From: a bacterium 1XD21-70
GTDB taxonomy: Bacteria; Bacillota; Clostridia; Lachnospirales; Lachnospiraceae
Direction: 5' to 3'
Assembly: GCA_003669055.1 (NCBI GenBank)
Contig: RAYB01000005.1
Coordinates: 1 to 64,000, forward strand
DNA: 64,000 nt
Part shown: piece after piece, positions 26,149 through 36,165 of the stretch
Layout: each line of letters opens with the position of its first letter
Position numbering within the stretch: the first letter of the stretch is position 1
The notes under the pieces: model-generated
Told to the model about the DNA's origin: nothing
The model's database searches: none
What the model saw: only the letters and a program-made list of their open reading frames with translations
Made by a program: the position numbers and the translations under genes

Positions 26149-28130
26149 TGGGGCTAGATGAAGTCGTGATTATTATAATCGCGTCGTTGCTGTTAATATT
26201 TGTATGGCACAGAAGGTGCTACAGTCTTATGGAGATTGTATGCTGGTTGCTTATTATGCTGCCAGTGTTGTTCTTTTCTGTATGCGGTGTGACGGAAGTG
26301 GTTACAGCAGACGAAACAACATACGAGGCAGCGTTTACGGATCTGCGCGATATTGATAATGATATTTTGAGACAGGATACGATGTATGAATATCGTTTCA
26401 CGCAGATGACAATAGGGGCGGTGTTTTCTTTGATGCCGCGCGGCGTAAGGGAGCAGTTGGGGTGGAGACATACTTGGCAGATTTACAAGACTTGCCATTA
26501 TTTCCTTATGTTTATTCTATGCCTCTTGACAGCCTGCGTATGGAGCAAATGGATTCTTGTGGACAGGGAAGGGAGGGTCAGGCGTATAACAGAAAATGCA
26601 GTGATGATAGTGCTTCTGGGACTTCCCCTGTCATGCCTTATGCTGAAGGTAGTAAATTATGATTCGGGAAGCACTTATCCAGCAGTATTGGGATTAAGCC
26701 TGGTATGGGCAGCATATTGCAGTAAAAAGAATTGGATGGCATATATTGGGACATTGGTTACAGGCTTGGGAGTTATGGATAAATGGACCGCATTGCCGTA
26801 CTGGTGTATCAGTGTGGTTCTGTTTGCCTTTATTGTCAGCTTGGATGGCGGAAAAATGGCGGTAAAGCTGCTGCGCAGTGTTGGTATTGTGGTGGTTTCT
26901 TATCTTTCCGCACTGGGGTTAAGCGTGATTTATTTAGGGTATGCCTATATTGTTCGCGGGGGAGCAGAAATCAATATAGGTAATGTGACGTTTTCCTTCG
27001 TACATGCGGTGCGCGCCATCCTAAATCACGATATGAGTGTCAATGCCAGTGATCCTGCAGCATATAATAATGATTCGCTGAAATATATTTTCATGCTTAC
27101 GCTTATTATGGTGGCGGTATCCTTGTTGCTGATCCTTATATGGGAACTATATATAAGAAAAGGATGGGATCTATCAACCTCCTTATTCCGCTTTTCATGT
27201 CTGTTGATTATGGCAGGGCTTCTTGGCGGGATGATTGCAGCATACACGATTCCACTTAAGATAGCGCCATGGAAGCCAATTCAGGAAGGATATTATGCTT
27301 CTACAGATGCCTTTGGCAGTGTCATATATCATTTTGGCTGTAAAACGGCGGCAGGCCATTTTGTAACAAAGCTTTTATATATATGGGCGGTAGTGGTATG
27401 TTCATATCCTACACCTATTCTTGTCATTTTGATTGCAGCGTGTCTTGCCGGGCTTAAAAAGAAAGAATCTGCCAAGGATCAACTGATAGGCGGAATTATA
27501 ATGTTTTCCAGCGCGATACTTCTTTTGCTGTATGCCATAGCAGGTTTGCCCTTTGATGCAAAATATTATTCTTATTCCATCATCTGTATTGTATTGTGTG
27601 TGGTCTATAGCTTCTACAGAGCGGATGTTCCTTCGTGGCCTGTGAAGCAAATGGCTATTTTGGGAATTGTTTACTTAGTCGAGATGGCATTATATGTGCC
27701 AAATGTGAAAGCCTTTTCTCCGCTTTGGCTTGTGCGCTCCAATGAATGGAAGACAAGCATTCGCACGGGCGAATGGGCAGCCGGAGAGGCAATGCTCTGG
27801 GGGGAGGATCTTGCTGTGGCAGGCAGAAAGATCCAGAAAATTGTAGAAAGAGAAGGTGTTGATTATTCAGAGGTTACGATATATAGCAATTATGGACGCG
27901 AGTGGATTGATAACCCTGGATTCTATATTAAGAGTACAAGAGCGGATGAGGAATTAGTGTTTTCGGAACGAACCTATTTTTCTCTAAGTAAATTTTATTT
28001 ATATAGGAAGGAGATCCCGCCGTTTATCTATGAGGTTGAGCCGATAGAGACTATATCTTTTAAGGGAGAGGTTGCTGTTTGGATATATAGAGGGGATCAA
28101 CTGGCGGATTACAAGGAATACATCAAATGA
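26148..28130 (+). CDS. GT-C-like membrane glycosyltransferase candidate
   Basis: A 660-residue protein with around twelve membrane segments and a soluble C-terminal part (about residues 535-660). The first extracytoplasmic loop, TEVVTADETTYEAAFTDLRD, has the acidic cluster expected at the active site of GT-C transferases. With the adjacent GtrB-like enzyme it would glycosylate the growing polymer or a wall component using a polyprenyl-phosphate sugar. The start ATG in TAATG is preferred to 26094, which would overlap the previous gene by 55 bp. Confidence 0.6.
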   Translation: MGLDEVVIIIIASLLLIFVWHRRCYSLMEIVCWLLIMLPVLFFSVCGVTEVVTADETTYEAAFTDLRDIDNDILRQDTMYEYRFTQMTIGAVFSLMPRGVREQLGWRHTWQIYKTCHYFLMFILCLLTACVWSKWILVDREGRVRRITENAVMIVLLGLPLSCLMLKVVNYDSGSTYPAVLGLSLVWAAYCSKKNWMAYIGTLVTGLGVMDKWTALPYWCISVVLFAFIVSLDGGKMAVKLLRSVGIVVVSYLSALGLSVIYLGYAYIVRGGAEINIGNVTFSFVHAVRAILNHDMSVNASDPAAYNNDSLKYIFMLTLIMVAVSLLLILIWELYIRKGWDLSTSLFRFSCLLIMAGLLGGMIAAYTIPLKIAPWKPIQEGYYASTDAFGSVIYHFGCKTAAGHFVTKLLYIWAVVVCSYPTPILVILIAACLAGLKKKESAKDQLIGGIIMFSSAILLLLYAIAGLPFDAKYYSYSIICIVLCVVYSFYRADVPSWPVKQMAILGIVYLVEMALYVPNVKAFSPLWLVRSNEWKTSIRTGEWAAGEAMLWGEDLAVAGRKIQKIVEREGVDYSEVTIYSNYGREWIDNPGFYIKSTRADEELVFSERTYFSLSKFYLYRKEIPPFIYEVEPIETISFKGEVAVWIYRGDQLADYKEYIK

Positions 28131-29056
28131 CTTTATATGAGCGGAAACAGGAAAAAAGAAAACCGGAAGATTCCTTTCGCGGGAATTTATATGTAACAGT
28201 CGATACAGAGATAGACGCAGATATACACTGGGTCAAAGGGCATCCGGAAAGCTTTTCTTCCGTTATATACGGAATCCCCCAAATACTTCGTCCCCTGTGG
28301 AACAGCAACAGGATAAATCCCATATATTTTGTATCGCCGGAGGTGCTGAAGAATTCCAGATGTTGCAATGTCCTCAAAGAGGAGATAAGGCAGGGGGCGA
28401 TCATTGGCGCACATCTACACGCAGAATATATAGACCCGGACGGCAAAAGCCCCTGTGAAGTAGAACGCCAGGCTTTCCCATGTACAGAGTATTCTACGGA
28501 GATAGAGAGGGAAAAAATACAAAATCTACGAGAACTGATCATAGAAAAGCTGGGAATAGAACCGGTTTGGTATAGGGCGGCCAGATTTGGAGCAGATGAA
28601 GATACCATGGTTAGCCTTGTTGACTTGGGTTTCTTGTATGATAGTTCTTATACCCCCTGTATCAGCTGGAAAAGTAAAGGGGGGCCGGATCATTCGGCGG
28701 TGCCAAACGGTCGGCATATAGTATCAGTGCCAGACAAGAAAAAACCGATTATTGAATATCCAGTAACAATTATGGGAAAAAGATGGGGATTGTTTGGTAA
28801 GTTTCTGCCTGACAATTGGTTATTCTATCAATGGCTGCGACCGACCCATATGACATACATCGAACAAAGACGGTTGCTTGATCTGGCAAAGAACAAAGAG
28901 ATTAAGGATGTAGTAATGATGTTTCATTCTGTGGAGATAATGATTAATAAATCGCCATATGTTAGAAATAGGATAATGCTGCAATATTATTTGTGGAGAT
29001 TAGATAGGACGCTGAAATATGCAGATAGAATCGGTTACAGCGGTAGGATTAAATGA
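28127..29056 (+). CDS. Polysaccharide deacetylase-like protein
   Basis: A 309-residue protein with a NodB-like fold. NLYVTVDTEIDADIHWV (about residues 21-37) carries the TxDxE-type start, GAIIGAHLHAEYIDPDGK (about 91-108) provides the HxH-like metal ligands, and WYRAARFGADEDTMVSLVDL plus MMFHSVEIMINKSPYV complete motifs 3-5. No signal peptide is visible, so it may act in the cytoplasm on a lipid-linked intermediate. The start overlaps the previous stop (ATGA). Confidence 0.75.
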   Translation: MTLYERKQEKRKPEDSFRGNLYVTVDTEIDADIHWVKGHPESFSSVIYGIPQILRPLWNSNRINPIYFVSPEVLKNSRCCNVLKEEIRQGAIIGAHLHAEYIDPDGKSPCEVERQAFPCTEYSTEIEREKIQNLRELIIEKLGIEPVWYRAARFGADEDTMVSLVDLGFLYDSSYTPCISWKSKGGPDHSAVPNGRHIVSVPDKKKPIIEYPVTIMGKRWGLFGKFLPDNWLFYQWLRPTHMTYIEQRRLLDLAKNKEIKDVVMMFHSVEIMINKSPYVRNRIMLQYYLWRLDRTLKYADRIGYSGRIK

Positions 29057-29109
29057 TGCAGTCTGCGGCAAACGATAGCAGATTTTTTTTGCAGAAAGGC
29101 GGAATGTTC

Positions 29110-29991
29110 ATGAATATATTAGTGATTGGCGCAGGTGGATTTATCGGCAAACATTTGGTAGAGGGTCTTCAAAGAACGGAAGTTAAGGTATTGGAACATA
29201 CAAGAAAAGATGGTGACATTACAAAGGAACACGTGTTGGAGAGATACCGCTGCGTGGACTGTGTATATCATTTGGCTGCAAAGACTTTTGTGCCGGACAG
29301 TTGGGAAGAACCAGGAGAATTTCTTGATAATAATATTAAAGGACTTATAAATGTTTTGGAATTTTGTAGAAAAAATGCCGTTCACTTAATATTTTTAAGT
29401 TCTTATTTATATGGTCAACCGATGTATTTACCTATAGATGAGAAACACACATGCTCAGCTGTGTCTCCTTATCATTTAAGTAAAAAACTGGGGGAGGATA
29501 TCTGCAAGTTTTATAGCAGATATTATCATGTGGATATCGTTGTCATAAGACCCTTTAATGTTTATGGGCCGGGACAGCGAGAAGATTATCTTCTGTCGAA
29601 GATATACAGGCAGTTAATGGATGATACCAGAGATACTGTTGAGGTTTTTGACTTACAACCTAAGCGGGACTTTATCTATATCAGTGATTTAGTCAAGATG
29701 TTGATCATGTTGAAGGATAAAGTAAAAGGATATGAAGTATATAATATCGGGAGCGGTTGTTCCTATAGTGTTGCTGAAGTGATCGAAATCATGCAGAGGG
29801 AGTTTCATACGAACAAAAAACTGGTTGAGATTGGGGTCAGGCGTCAAAATGAAGTGATGGACTGTGTGGCAGATGTGACGAAGTTTAATACTCTTGTTGG
29901 AAAGATCGAAACGTTGTCTTTGGCGGAGGGTATCCATAATTGGCATTTGGAGGTCAGGAAGAAGAATGAAAATACTGATGTTGAATTATGA
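29110..29991 (+). CDS. NAD-dependent nucleotide-sugar epimerase/dehydratase
   Basis: A 293-residue extended SDR beginning MNILVIGAGGFIGKHLVEGL. YHLAAKTFVPDSWEEPGEF and a YHLSKKLGE YxxxK motif (about residues 119-127) support the assignment, and RPFNVYGPGQREDYLLSK and FDLQPKRDFIYISDLVKM are typical of GalE- and RmlB-like enzymes. Substrate cannot be predicted. ATG 29110 is chosen because AAAGGCGG ends seven bases upstream; a longer start at 29053 would overlap the previous gene. Confidence 0.8.
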   Translation: MNILVIGAGGFIGKHLVEGLQRTEVKVLEHTRKDGDITKEHVLERYRCVDCVYHLAAKTFVPDSWEEPGEFLDNNIKGLINVLEFCRKNAVHLIFLSSYLYGQPMYLPIDEKHTCSAVSPYHLSKKLGEDICKFYSRYYHVDIVVIRPFNVYGPGQREDYLLSKIYRQLMDDTRDTVEVFDLQPKRDFIYISDLVKMLIMLKDKVKGYEVYNIGSGCSYSVAEVIEIMQREFHTNKKLVEIGVRRQNEVMDCVADVTKFNTLVGKIETLSLAEGIHNWHLEVRKKNENTDVEL

Positions 29992-31072
29992 ATATCCGCC
30001 CCTTGGAGGAGGGGGCGCGTCTGTCTGCAGAAATATGTCGGAAGAACTGGTGGAAAAAGGTAATCAGGTAGATGTTGTCACTATGGGATTTCGTGATTTA
30101 TCGGAAAGTGAAACAGTAGATGGGGTTAGGATTTTCAGAGTAAAGTGTTTGCGCTCAAAAAAAATGGTATGTCATCCATGGGAGCAGCTCTCTTACTGCA
30201 TTTCCGCATATAGGTATATTACTAAATGTTTGGATATAAAAAGATATGATATTATTCACTGCCACTTTATCATTCCTACTGGATTGTTGGCACTATGGCT
30301 GAAAAAAAAATATTATATCAGTTACATTGTGACTGCACAGGGGAGTGACGTGCTTGGGCATAACAATGATAGGTTTAGGCTTCTATATAAAATTGTAAAG
30401 CCAATATGGATTCGTATTATAAAAAACGCTGCATTTCTTACAGCTCCGAGCAGTTTTTTGAAACGTGAGATACTTGTGTCATATAGTGAAAAGGATTGTG
30501 TGGTGATTCCAAATGGGGTCTATGAAAAAGGATGTTCCGTTTCCGGGAAGCGGGGAAAATACATTGTGACGCTGGCAAGGCTACAAAAGGGAAAAGGAAT
30601 TCAGGATTTGATATCCACATGTGCAAAGATCAATATGAACGGGTGGCATGTTGAGATTTTGAGTGACGGACCTTATCGGGAAGAACTGGAAAAGCTGGTT
30701 GAGCAGTATGCTTTGAAAGACAGTATTACTTTTAGGGGGTATGTAAGTTCAGAAGAACGGGATAAATATTTGAGGAATGCGGGAATATTTTTTTCGGGAA
30801 GTAGATTTGAAGCAATGCCGATTGCCGTTTTGGAGGCAATGGACGCAGGGTGCAAAGTTCTGATTTCTGATATTGAACCGCACAGGCAGCTTGTAACGGA
30901 AGAGTTTATTTACAAGTCTTTGGAGGATTTGAAAAAGAAATTGCGAAAATGTCTGACAGACACGCCTGATGGACAAAAATATGAAATGGATCAATTTTAT
31001 TGGAAGAATATTATTGAGCAGTATGAGGACATTTATAGCCAGGTTATTTCCGGCAAGGCAGGTGAGAGATAA
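29966..31072 (+). CDS. Family 4 (GT-B) glycosyltransferase
   Basis: A 368-residue retaining glycosyltransferase. KILMLNYEYPPLGGGGASVC is the typical glycine-rich start. IIHCHFIIPTGLLALWL and YIVTAQGSDVLGHNNDRFR follow, the N-terminal domain ending at about residue 180. The donor site includes KYIVTLARLQKGKGIQDLIS and the EX7E-like SRFEAMPIAVLEAMDAGCKV (about residues 279-298). It would add one sugar to the repeat unit in the cytoplasm. AGGAAG precedes the ATG, and the gene overlaps the previous one by 26 bp. Confidence 0.9.
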   Translation: MKILMLNYEYPPLGGGGASVCRNMSEELVEKGNQVDVVTMGFRDLSESETVDGVRIFRVKCLRSKKMVCHPWEQLSYCISAYRYITKCLDIKRYDIIHCHFIIPTGLLALWLKKKYYISYIVTAQGSDVLGHNNDRFRLLYKIVKPIWIRIIKNAAFLTAPSSFLKREILVSYSEKDCVVIPNGVYEKGCSVSGKRGKYIVTLARLQKGKGIQDLISTCAKINMNGWHVEILSDGPYREELEKLVEQYALKDSITFRGYVSSEERDKYLRNAGIFFSGSRFEAMPIAVLEAMDAGCKVLISDIEPHRQLVTEEFIYKSLEDLKKKLRKCLTDTPDGQKYEMDQFYWKNIIEQYEDIYSQVISGKAGER

Positions 31073-31097
31073 AAATTAAAGGGAGATGGAAGTTTAT

Positions 31098-31844
31098 ATG
31101 GAAAACTGGAAAAACAGAATCTATGAATCTTATATGACCAATGGATTTAAGGACGCACATGACAACAAAAAGGAGTATTTGATTCATGCCAGGTATTTTA
31201 AAAAAAATTATCTGAAGTACTTACCTGTTAACAGAAACGCAAGGATTTTAGAACTTGGATGCGGCATGGGACATTTTGCGCATTTTTGTGTGGGTGAAGG
31301 CTACAAAAATTACACGGGAATTGATGCATCAGCAGAGAATATTGCACATATTAAGAAAACCTTCAGGAAGAAGCTGGACGTCAGGGTTATGGACATTATG
31401 GATTTTTTAGGGGAAGAAGAGCGGGAGAATACCTACAATGCAGTGATTTTCAATGATGTGATTGAACATTTGACAAAACCTGAAATTATGAAAGTGCTGG
31501 ACAGCATCTATAGGGTGCTTGCTCCGGGCGGTGTGCTCCTGGCCAAGACGCCTAATATGGCGAATCCCTATGTATCTACGGCCGGACGATATATTGATAT
31601 TACCCATGAGGTAGGATTCACAGAAAAAAGCATGTCGCAAGTTTTAAGGGCAACCGGGTATTGCAATATAAAAATCATTGGTACGGATATCTATATTTTA
31701 GATCCGCTGGTGTCTGTTTTGGCGAAAATAGTTTCATGGATAATCAATAAAATTCTTTTTCTATTTTCAGCGTTATATGGGAGGACATCCCTGCATATTT
31801 TTGAAAAGGATATTTTGGCGATAGCATATAAAAAGGAAAGGTGA
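31098..31844 (+). CDS. Class I SAM-dependent methyltransferase
   Basis: A 248-residue protein. RILELGCGMGHFAHFCVG (about residues 46-63) is the SAM-binding motif I. YTGIDASAENIAHIKK is motif II, and YNAVIFNDVIEHLTKPEIM with LAPGGVLLAKTPN forms motifs III-IV. The C-terminal part has a hydrophobic stretch (about residues 203-222) that could contact the membrane. It likely methylates a sugar of the repeat unit. ATG 31098 is preferred over 31086, which touches its own ribosome site. Confidence 0.85.
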   Translation: MENWKNRIYESYMTNGFKDAHDNKKEYLIHARYFKKNYLKYLPVNRNARILELGCGMGHFAHFCVGEGYKNYTGIDASAENIAHIKKTFRKKLDVRVMDIMDFLGEEERENTYNAVIFNDVIEHLTKPEIMKVLDSIYRVLAPGGVLLAKTPNMANPYVSTAGRYIDITHEVGFTEKSMSQVLRATGYCNIKIIGTDIYILDPLVSVLAKIVSWIINKILFLFSALYGRTSLHIFEKDILAIAYKKER

Positions 31845-31861
31845 TTTAGGCGATTGTTACA

Positions 31862-32842
31862 GTGAAAGATAGGAAAGGAAACGCTTTAAAAACAGTATTC
31901 AAGATTTGTGTTTCAGGTGTCCTGCTGTTCTTTTTACTCAGAAAGGTAAGATGGGATGAACTGAAAGAGAGTTTTGCCAAAATTAATCCACTTGTTTTCG
32001 TATTTGCTGTAACCTGCCATATAGTTTCTGTCGTGGAAGGGGCATTTAAGTGGAAAACTTTTTTGAGTAAAGTAAGCATAAAAAAACTGTTGGCCACATG
32101 CTTTGGAGCACAGTTTTTTTCCACAGTATTGCCGGGACAATTATTCGGGGAGATGTCTAAAATCGCGATGCTGCATAGCGAAACCACGACGAATTCGGAG
32201 ATAGCGGCTTCCGTTGTCGCGGACAAGCTTACGGGACTGTTTACATCCGTGGCGGTAGGGATAATGGGAATATTATTTACCGAAATTGATCTATCCGGAA
32301 GTATCCGCTGGATGTTTTTGATACTTTTTTCCTTTTTTGGTTTTTGTTTTTATCTTCCATATATACCACCTGCAGATAAATTTCTTGTGCGCTGGATATC
32401 GTTGGGAGAGAACGTTGGAAATGCTGTAGTCAGAAAAATTGCCGGTGGGTGCAAAAGAGTTTATGAAGCGTGGAGAGGCTATGTTGGGGATGGCAGAAGA
32501 GTAGCACAAAATATTTTGTGGGGCTTTGCCGTGCAGTTTACGGGAGTTATCCAGATGTGGGGAATTTTGTGGGCATTGAACATAAATATTTCGTTGATTG
32601 AGTTTATGTGGATCATCCCGGCGGTTTCCGTTTTGCTTCTGCTGCCAGTCTCCTTTGGCGGACTTGGGGTGAGGGAGGTATCTGTCACCGGTTTCCTTGG
32701 GCTGTTTGCAGTCCCGGGAAACAGCGCGGTGTCAGTATCGCTTATTATTTTGCTTGGGCAGATAGTATCAGCTTTGATTGGAGGCGGTTGCCTGCTTCTG
32801 GATCGCCCCAAGGGCAGATTTTCTCAGGAGGATATGTCATGA
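31862..32842 (+). CDS. Flippase-like/lysylphosphatidylglycerol synthase TM-domain protein
   Basis: A 326-residue membrane protein of the UPF0104/YbhN class with seven to eight segments. Diagnostic motifs are QFFSTVLPGQLFGEMSKIA (about residues 81-99) and LLLPVSFGGLGVREVSVTGF (about 260-279). These domains are found in MprF and in proteins thought to move lipids or lipid-linked sugars. The start is GTG with only a weak ribosome site. A deleted relative lies at 21721-22023. Confidence 0.8.
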   Translation: MKDRKGNALKTVFKICVSGVLLFFLLRKVRWDELKESFAKINPLVFVFAVTCHIVSVVEGAFKWKTFLSKVSIKKLLATCFGAQFFSTVLPGQLFGEMSKIAMLHSETTTNSEIAASVVADKLTGLFTSVAVGIMGILFTEIDLSGSIRWMFLILFSFFGFCFYLPYIPPADKFLVRWISLGENVGNAVVRKIAGGCKRVYEAWRGYVGDGRRVAQNILWGFAVQFTGVIQMWGILWALNINISLIEFMWIIPAVSVLLLLPVSFGGLGVREVSVTGFLGLFAVPGNSAVSVSLIILLGQIVSALIGGGCLLLDRPKGRFSQEDMS

Positions 32843-34143
32843 AGGGTATTTACCTAAAAAGAATAGTCGGCGGTTTTGTTATATTGGCTATTATTTTTGG
32901 CTCGATTTTTCTGCTGGACTTTTGTTACGTATTGGACGATGACTGGTCAAGAATCATGTGGCATAGTTTCTACTCACAGGAGGAGAACATTGATCATGTG
33001 TATATAGGGGCATCGCATGTATATACGGGTTTGGATCCTTTAGCTATGGACGAGTTGAACGGAGGCAATAATTTTAATTTGTCTACACCAAATCAATCTT
33101 TGGAATCTTCCTATTATTGCTTAAGGGAAGCAGATCGATTAAATGAATTATCACATGTGTACGTTGAACTGGGGTATATGACATCTACATTAAATTCATA
33201 TAAAGAAGAAACGGTTATTACCAATACATGGCGGGTAACCGATTATATGAAGCCATCGTGGAATAAAGTAGACGCTGTCATGAAGATGAATACGGTGGAT
33301 TATTTGTTTGATGCTGTATTTCCCTTTTTACGGTACAGGGAACATGCGGCAGATATCCAATGGATAAAGGAGAGAGTCGCTTATAAACAGGGAGATTCTT
33401 ATAAAAACTATCAATACTATGACAGCGGTTATGGGGCATATTATGAGCCGAAAGGTGATTGGTCAACTACCACTGTTTTATCAAATTTGCTTCAGCATAT
33501 ACCAAGGCAGCCGGAGGAGATGGTGATGACAGAAGATGCGCAAAGGTATCTGAAGAAGATTATTCTGTATTGCCGCGAGCGTGATATCGGACTGACTCTT
33601 TTTGTTTCTCCGGTATACGAACTGCATGTGTATGCAACGGAAAATTATGATGGGTTTTATAATAGTGTTAAGGAGATTGCTGACGAATACCATGTACCGT
33701 TTTATGATTTTAATTTGGTTAAGGAATCAGTACTGGATATACAGCATAAAGAAAATTTTATGAATCTTAATCATATGAACAATACAGGTTCCGCTTTATT
33801 TACTGAAGTCTTTTTTAATATAGTGAATGCGTCTCCTGAGGATAATGATGGTTGTTTCTATGGATCTTATGCCGAAAAAATGAGTGAGACAGATCCGGCA
33901 GTATATGGAATTTATTTTAAGGAAACGACATCCGATGCATATCTTTATAAAATTGCGTCCAACAGAACGGGCAATATAGAGTATCAGATTAGTTTTTACC
34001 CGCTGGAGGGGGACGGGTATATTGGGCAGGATTTTTCCGAGAACGCTTTATTTTATCTTCCGGTGGGATGGAGTGGAACGGTCGTGGTTACATGGCGCCT
34101 TGCCGGGACGGATACAGAAGAGGTATTGGCTGTTTCGTTGTGA
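32839..34143 (+). CDS. SGNH/DltD-AlgX-like acyltransferase accessory protein
   Basis: A 434-residue protein with one N-terminal membrane anchor (about residues 8-27) and an extracytoplasmic SGNH-type domain. IDHVYIGASHVYTGLDPLAM holds the nucleophile region (GASH in place of GDS), and FMNLNHMNNTGSALFTEVFF holds the catalytic His region. A C-terminal beta domain (about residues 330-434) may bind glycan. Proteins of this kind finish O-acylation with MBOAT transporters, and an MBOAT gene lies at 37333. The ATG overlaps the previous stop (ATGA) behind AGGAGGAT. Confidence 0.75.
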   Translation: MKGIYLKRIVGGFVILAIIFGSIFLLDFCYVLDDDWSRIMWHSFYSQEENIDHVYIGASHVYTGLDPLAMDELNGGNNFNLSTPNQSLESSYYCLREADRLNELSHVYVELGYMTSTLNSYKEETVITNTWRVTDYMKPSWNKVDAVMKMNTVDYLFDAVFPFLRYREHAADIQWIKERVAYKQGDSYKNYQYYDSGYGAYYEPKGDWSTTTVLSNLLQHIPRQPEEMVMTEDAQRYLKKIILYCRERDIGLTLFVSPVYELHVYATENYDGFYNSVKEIADEYHVPFYDFNLVKESVLDIQHKENFMNLNHMNNTGSALFTEVFFNIVNASPEDNDGCFYGSYAEKMSETDPAVYGIYFKETTSDAYLYKIASNRTGNIEYQISFYPLEGDGYIGQDFSENALFYLPVGWSGTVVVTWRLAGTDTEEVLAVSL

Positions 34144-34175
34144 TTCAGCTTGTGGAAGATATGGAGACTGAGCGA

Positions 34176-35927
34176 ATGGATATGATTAAATTTTCAAGAT
34201 TGGAAAGGAATTGCCGACAGCCTGTTAAAGAGGAAATGATGCATTACAAAATGGCTGTTCTGGGAAATTGTTCAACCCAGCATCTGGCAAAAGCGGTCAA
34301 GGGTTACGCGTATGAAATGCAGATTGCACTGGATGTTTTTGATGCGGATTATGACCAGATTGATGCGCAGATATTAAACACTGATTCAGAGTTTTATGAT
34401 TTCGCACCGAAATTTACGGTTCTTTTTATGTGTTCAGAGAAGCTGTATGATTCTTTCGTGTTGATGACGCAGGCTGAAAAACACCTTTTTGCGGAAACAA
34501 CACTTGCACGGATCCAAAAATATTGGCGGAGAATGTCTTCTAACATTAACACTAAAATAATCCAGTTTACTTTCGCGCAGATTGATGAGTCGGTGTTTGG
34601 TAATTATGCATGCAAAACAGAAGATTCGTTTCTATATCAGGTTAGAAAACTAAATTATCTGCTGATGCAGGCCGCTTTAGAATATAAGAATGTTTTTTTG
34701 TTTGATTTGGATAGGGTACAGAGTTTGTATGGACAGGAAACATTGATGGATCCTAAAATGTATTACATTGCTAAGCTGCCGATTTCAATAAAGATGTTGC
34801 CGGAAATAGCGCGTCAAATTATGCAGATTGTTGTGGCGATAAGAGGAAAGATAAAAAAGTGTGTCATATGTGATCTGGACAATACATTGTGGGGCGGCGT
34901 GATCGGAGACGATGGAATAGAAAATATACAGATAGGAGAGTTGGGACTGGGACACGCTTTTTCTGATCTGCAGGCATGGCTAAAGGAGTTAAAGAGAAGG
35001 GGGATTATCCTTGCAATATGCAGTAAAAATGATGAAGCTACCGCAAAGCAGCCGTTCCTCTCTCACCCGGAAATGATACTGCGTATGGAGGATATCTCCA
35101 TATTTGTGGCAAACTGGGAGGATAAGGTAAGCAATATCAGAAGTATACAGCAGACTTTGAATATCGGAATGGACAGCATTGTTTTCCTGGATGATAACCC
35201 TTTTGAACGGAATTTGGTAAAGTCTATGATACCTGAGATAACCGTACCGGAATTACCGGAGGATCCTTCATTATACTGTTCCTATTTGAAAAGACTGAAT
35301 TTGTTCGAGACGGCATCATATTCCGAAGAGGATGCCATCAGGACAAGACAGTATCAGGAAGAGGCAAAAAGGCTCAGTTTAGAAAAAGAATATTCTTCGT
35401 ATGAGGAATATCTGGAGAGTTTGGAAATGCAGGCTATTGCTAAGCCGTTTGATAAACTCCACTATTCACGGATCGCACAGCTTACACAGCGCTCCAACCA
35501 GTTCAACCTTTGCACAGGGCGGTATTCAGAGGCCGAGATTGAGCAACTAACAAAGGATGACAAGCATGATACCCTCTATTTCTGTCTGAAGGATAGATTC
35601 GGGGATTATGGATTGATATGTGTTGCCATCATGAATGAGATATCGGATACAGAAATATTGATACAGGAGTTTTTAATGAGTTGCCGGGTGTTAAAGCGGG
35701 GCATGGAAGAATTTGTGATGGATACTATTGTAGCAATGGCCAGAGATAGAGGATTCCACACGGTAAGAGGAAGATATATCCCTACACAGAAGAATGCGAT
35801 GGTGTCTGACCTATATGAAAGGATGGGATTCCGGAATTTGGACAATAATTATTTTATTGCAGACGTTGAAGGCTACCAATATCATAAAACATATATTATA
35901 AAAGAAGGGGACAGAGTAAATGAGTAG
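34176..35927 (+). CDS. FkbH-like HAD-IIIC acyl-loading enzyme
   Basis: A 583-residue FkbH-family protein. The N-terminal half is SGNH-like (AVLGNCSTQHLAKAVKGYA, about residues 28-46). The HAD domain starts KKCVICDLDNTLWGGVIGDD (about residues 228-247, nucleophile DxD), continues with LAICSKNDEATAK and SIVFLDDNPFERNLVKSMI, and a GNAT-like C-terminal domain has EEFVMDTIVAMARDRG and YERMGF. FkbH proteins dephosphorylate 1,3-bisphosphoglycerate and load the glyceryl group on an acyl carrier protein. An ACP gene overlaps its 3' end, in line with this. ATG 34176 has GGAG nine bases upstream. Confidence 0.88.
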   Translation: MDMIKFSRLERNCRQPVKEEMMHYKMAVLGNCSTQHLAKAVKGYAYEMQIALDVFDADYDQIDAQILNTDSEFYDFAPKFTVLFMCSEKLYDSFVLMTQAEKHLFAETTLARIQKYWRRMSSNINTKIIQFTFAQIDESVFGNYACKTEDSFLYQVRKLNYLLMQAALEYKNVFLFDLDRVQSLYGQETLMDPKMYYIAKLPISIKMLPEIARQIMQIVVAIRGKIKKCVICDLDNTLWGGVIGDDGIENIQIGELGLGHAFSDLQAWLKELKRRGIILAICSKNDEATAKQPFLSHPEMILRMEDISIFVANWEDKVSNIRSIQQTLNIGMDSIVFLDDNPFERNLVKSMIPEITVPELPEDPSLYCSYLKRLNLFETASYSEEDAIRTRQYQEEAKRLSLEKEYSSYEEYLESLEMQAIAKPFDKLHYSRIAQLTQRSNQFNLCTGRYSEAEIEQLTKDDKHDTLYFCLKDRFGDYGLICVAIMNEISDTEILIQEFLMSCRVLKRGMEEFVMDTIVAMARDRGFHTVRGRYIPTQKNAMVSDLYERMGFRNLDNNYFIADVEGYQYHKTYIIKEGDRVNE

Positions 35928-36165
35928 AGAGACATTGCTGAAAGCTGTGAATGAGGTGTTTTGGGATGTTTTTGATGACGAGAGCCTTGATATCAGGGAA
36001 GAGACGACTGCAGCGGATGTGAATGGGTGGGATTCGCTGCGGCATATTACACTGATTGAAAATATTGAAGATAGATTTGATATAAGATTTACCATGCTCG
36101 AAGTAAACGGAATGAAGAATGTCGGAGAGATGCTGGATATTATCGCAGAGAGGGCAAGAGAATGA
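35920..36165 (+). CDS. Acyl carrier protein
   Basis: An 81-residue four-helix carrier protein. The phosphopantetheine serine is in GWDSLRHITLIENIEDRF (S at about residue 40), following the acidic first helix region DDESLDIREETTAADV. It overlaps both the FkbH gene and the next gene by a few bases, so all three are translated together. It probably carries a glyceryl or related short acyl group made by FkbH for later transfer to sugar. Confidence 0.92.
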   Translation: MSRETLLKAVNEVFWDVFDDESLDIREETTAADVNGWDSLRHITLIENIEDRFDIRFTMLEVNGMKNVGEMLDIIAERARE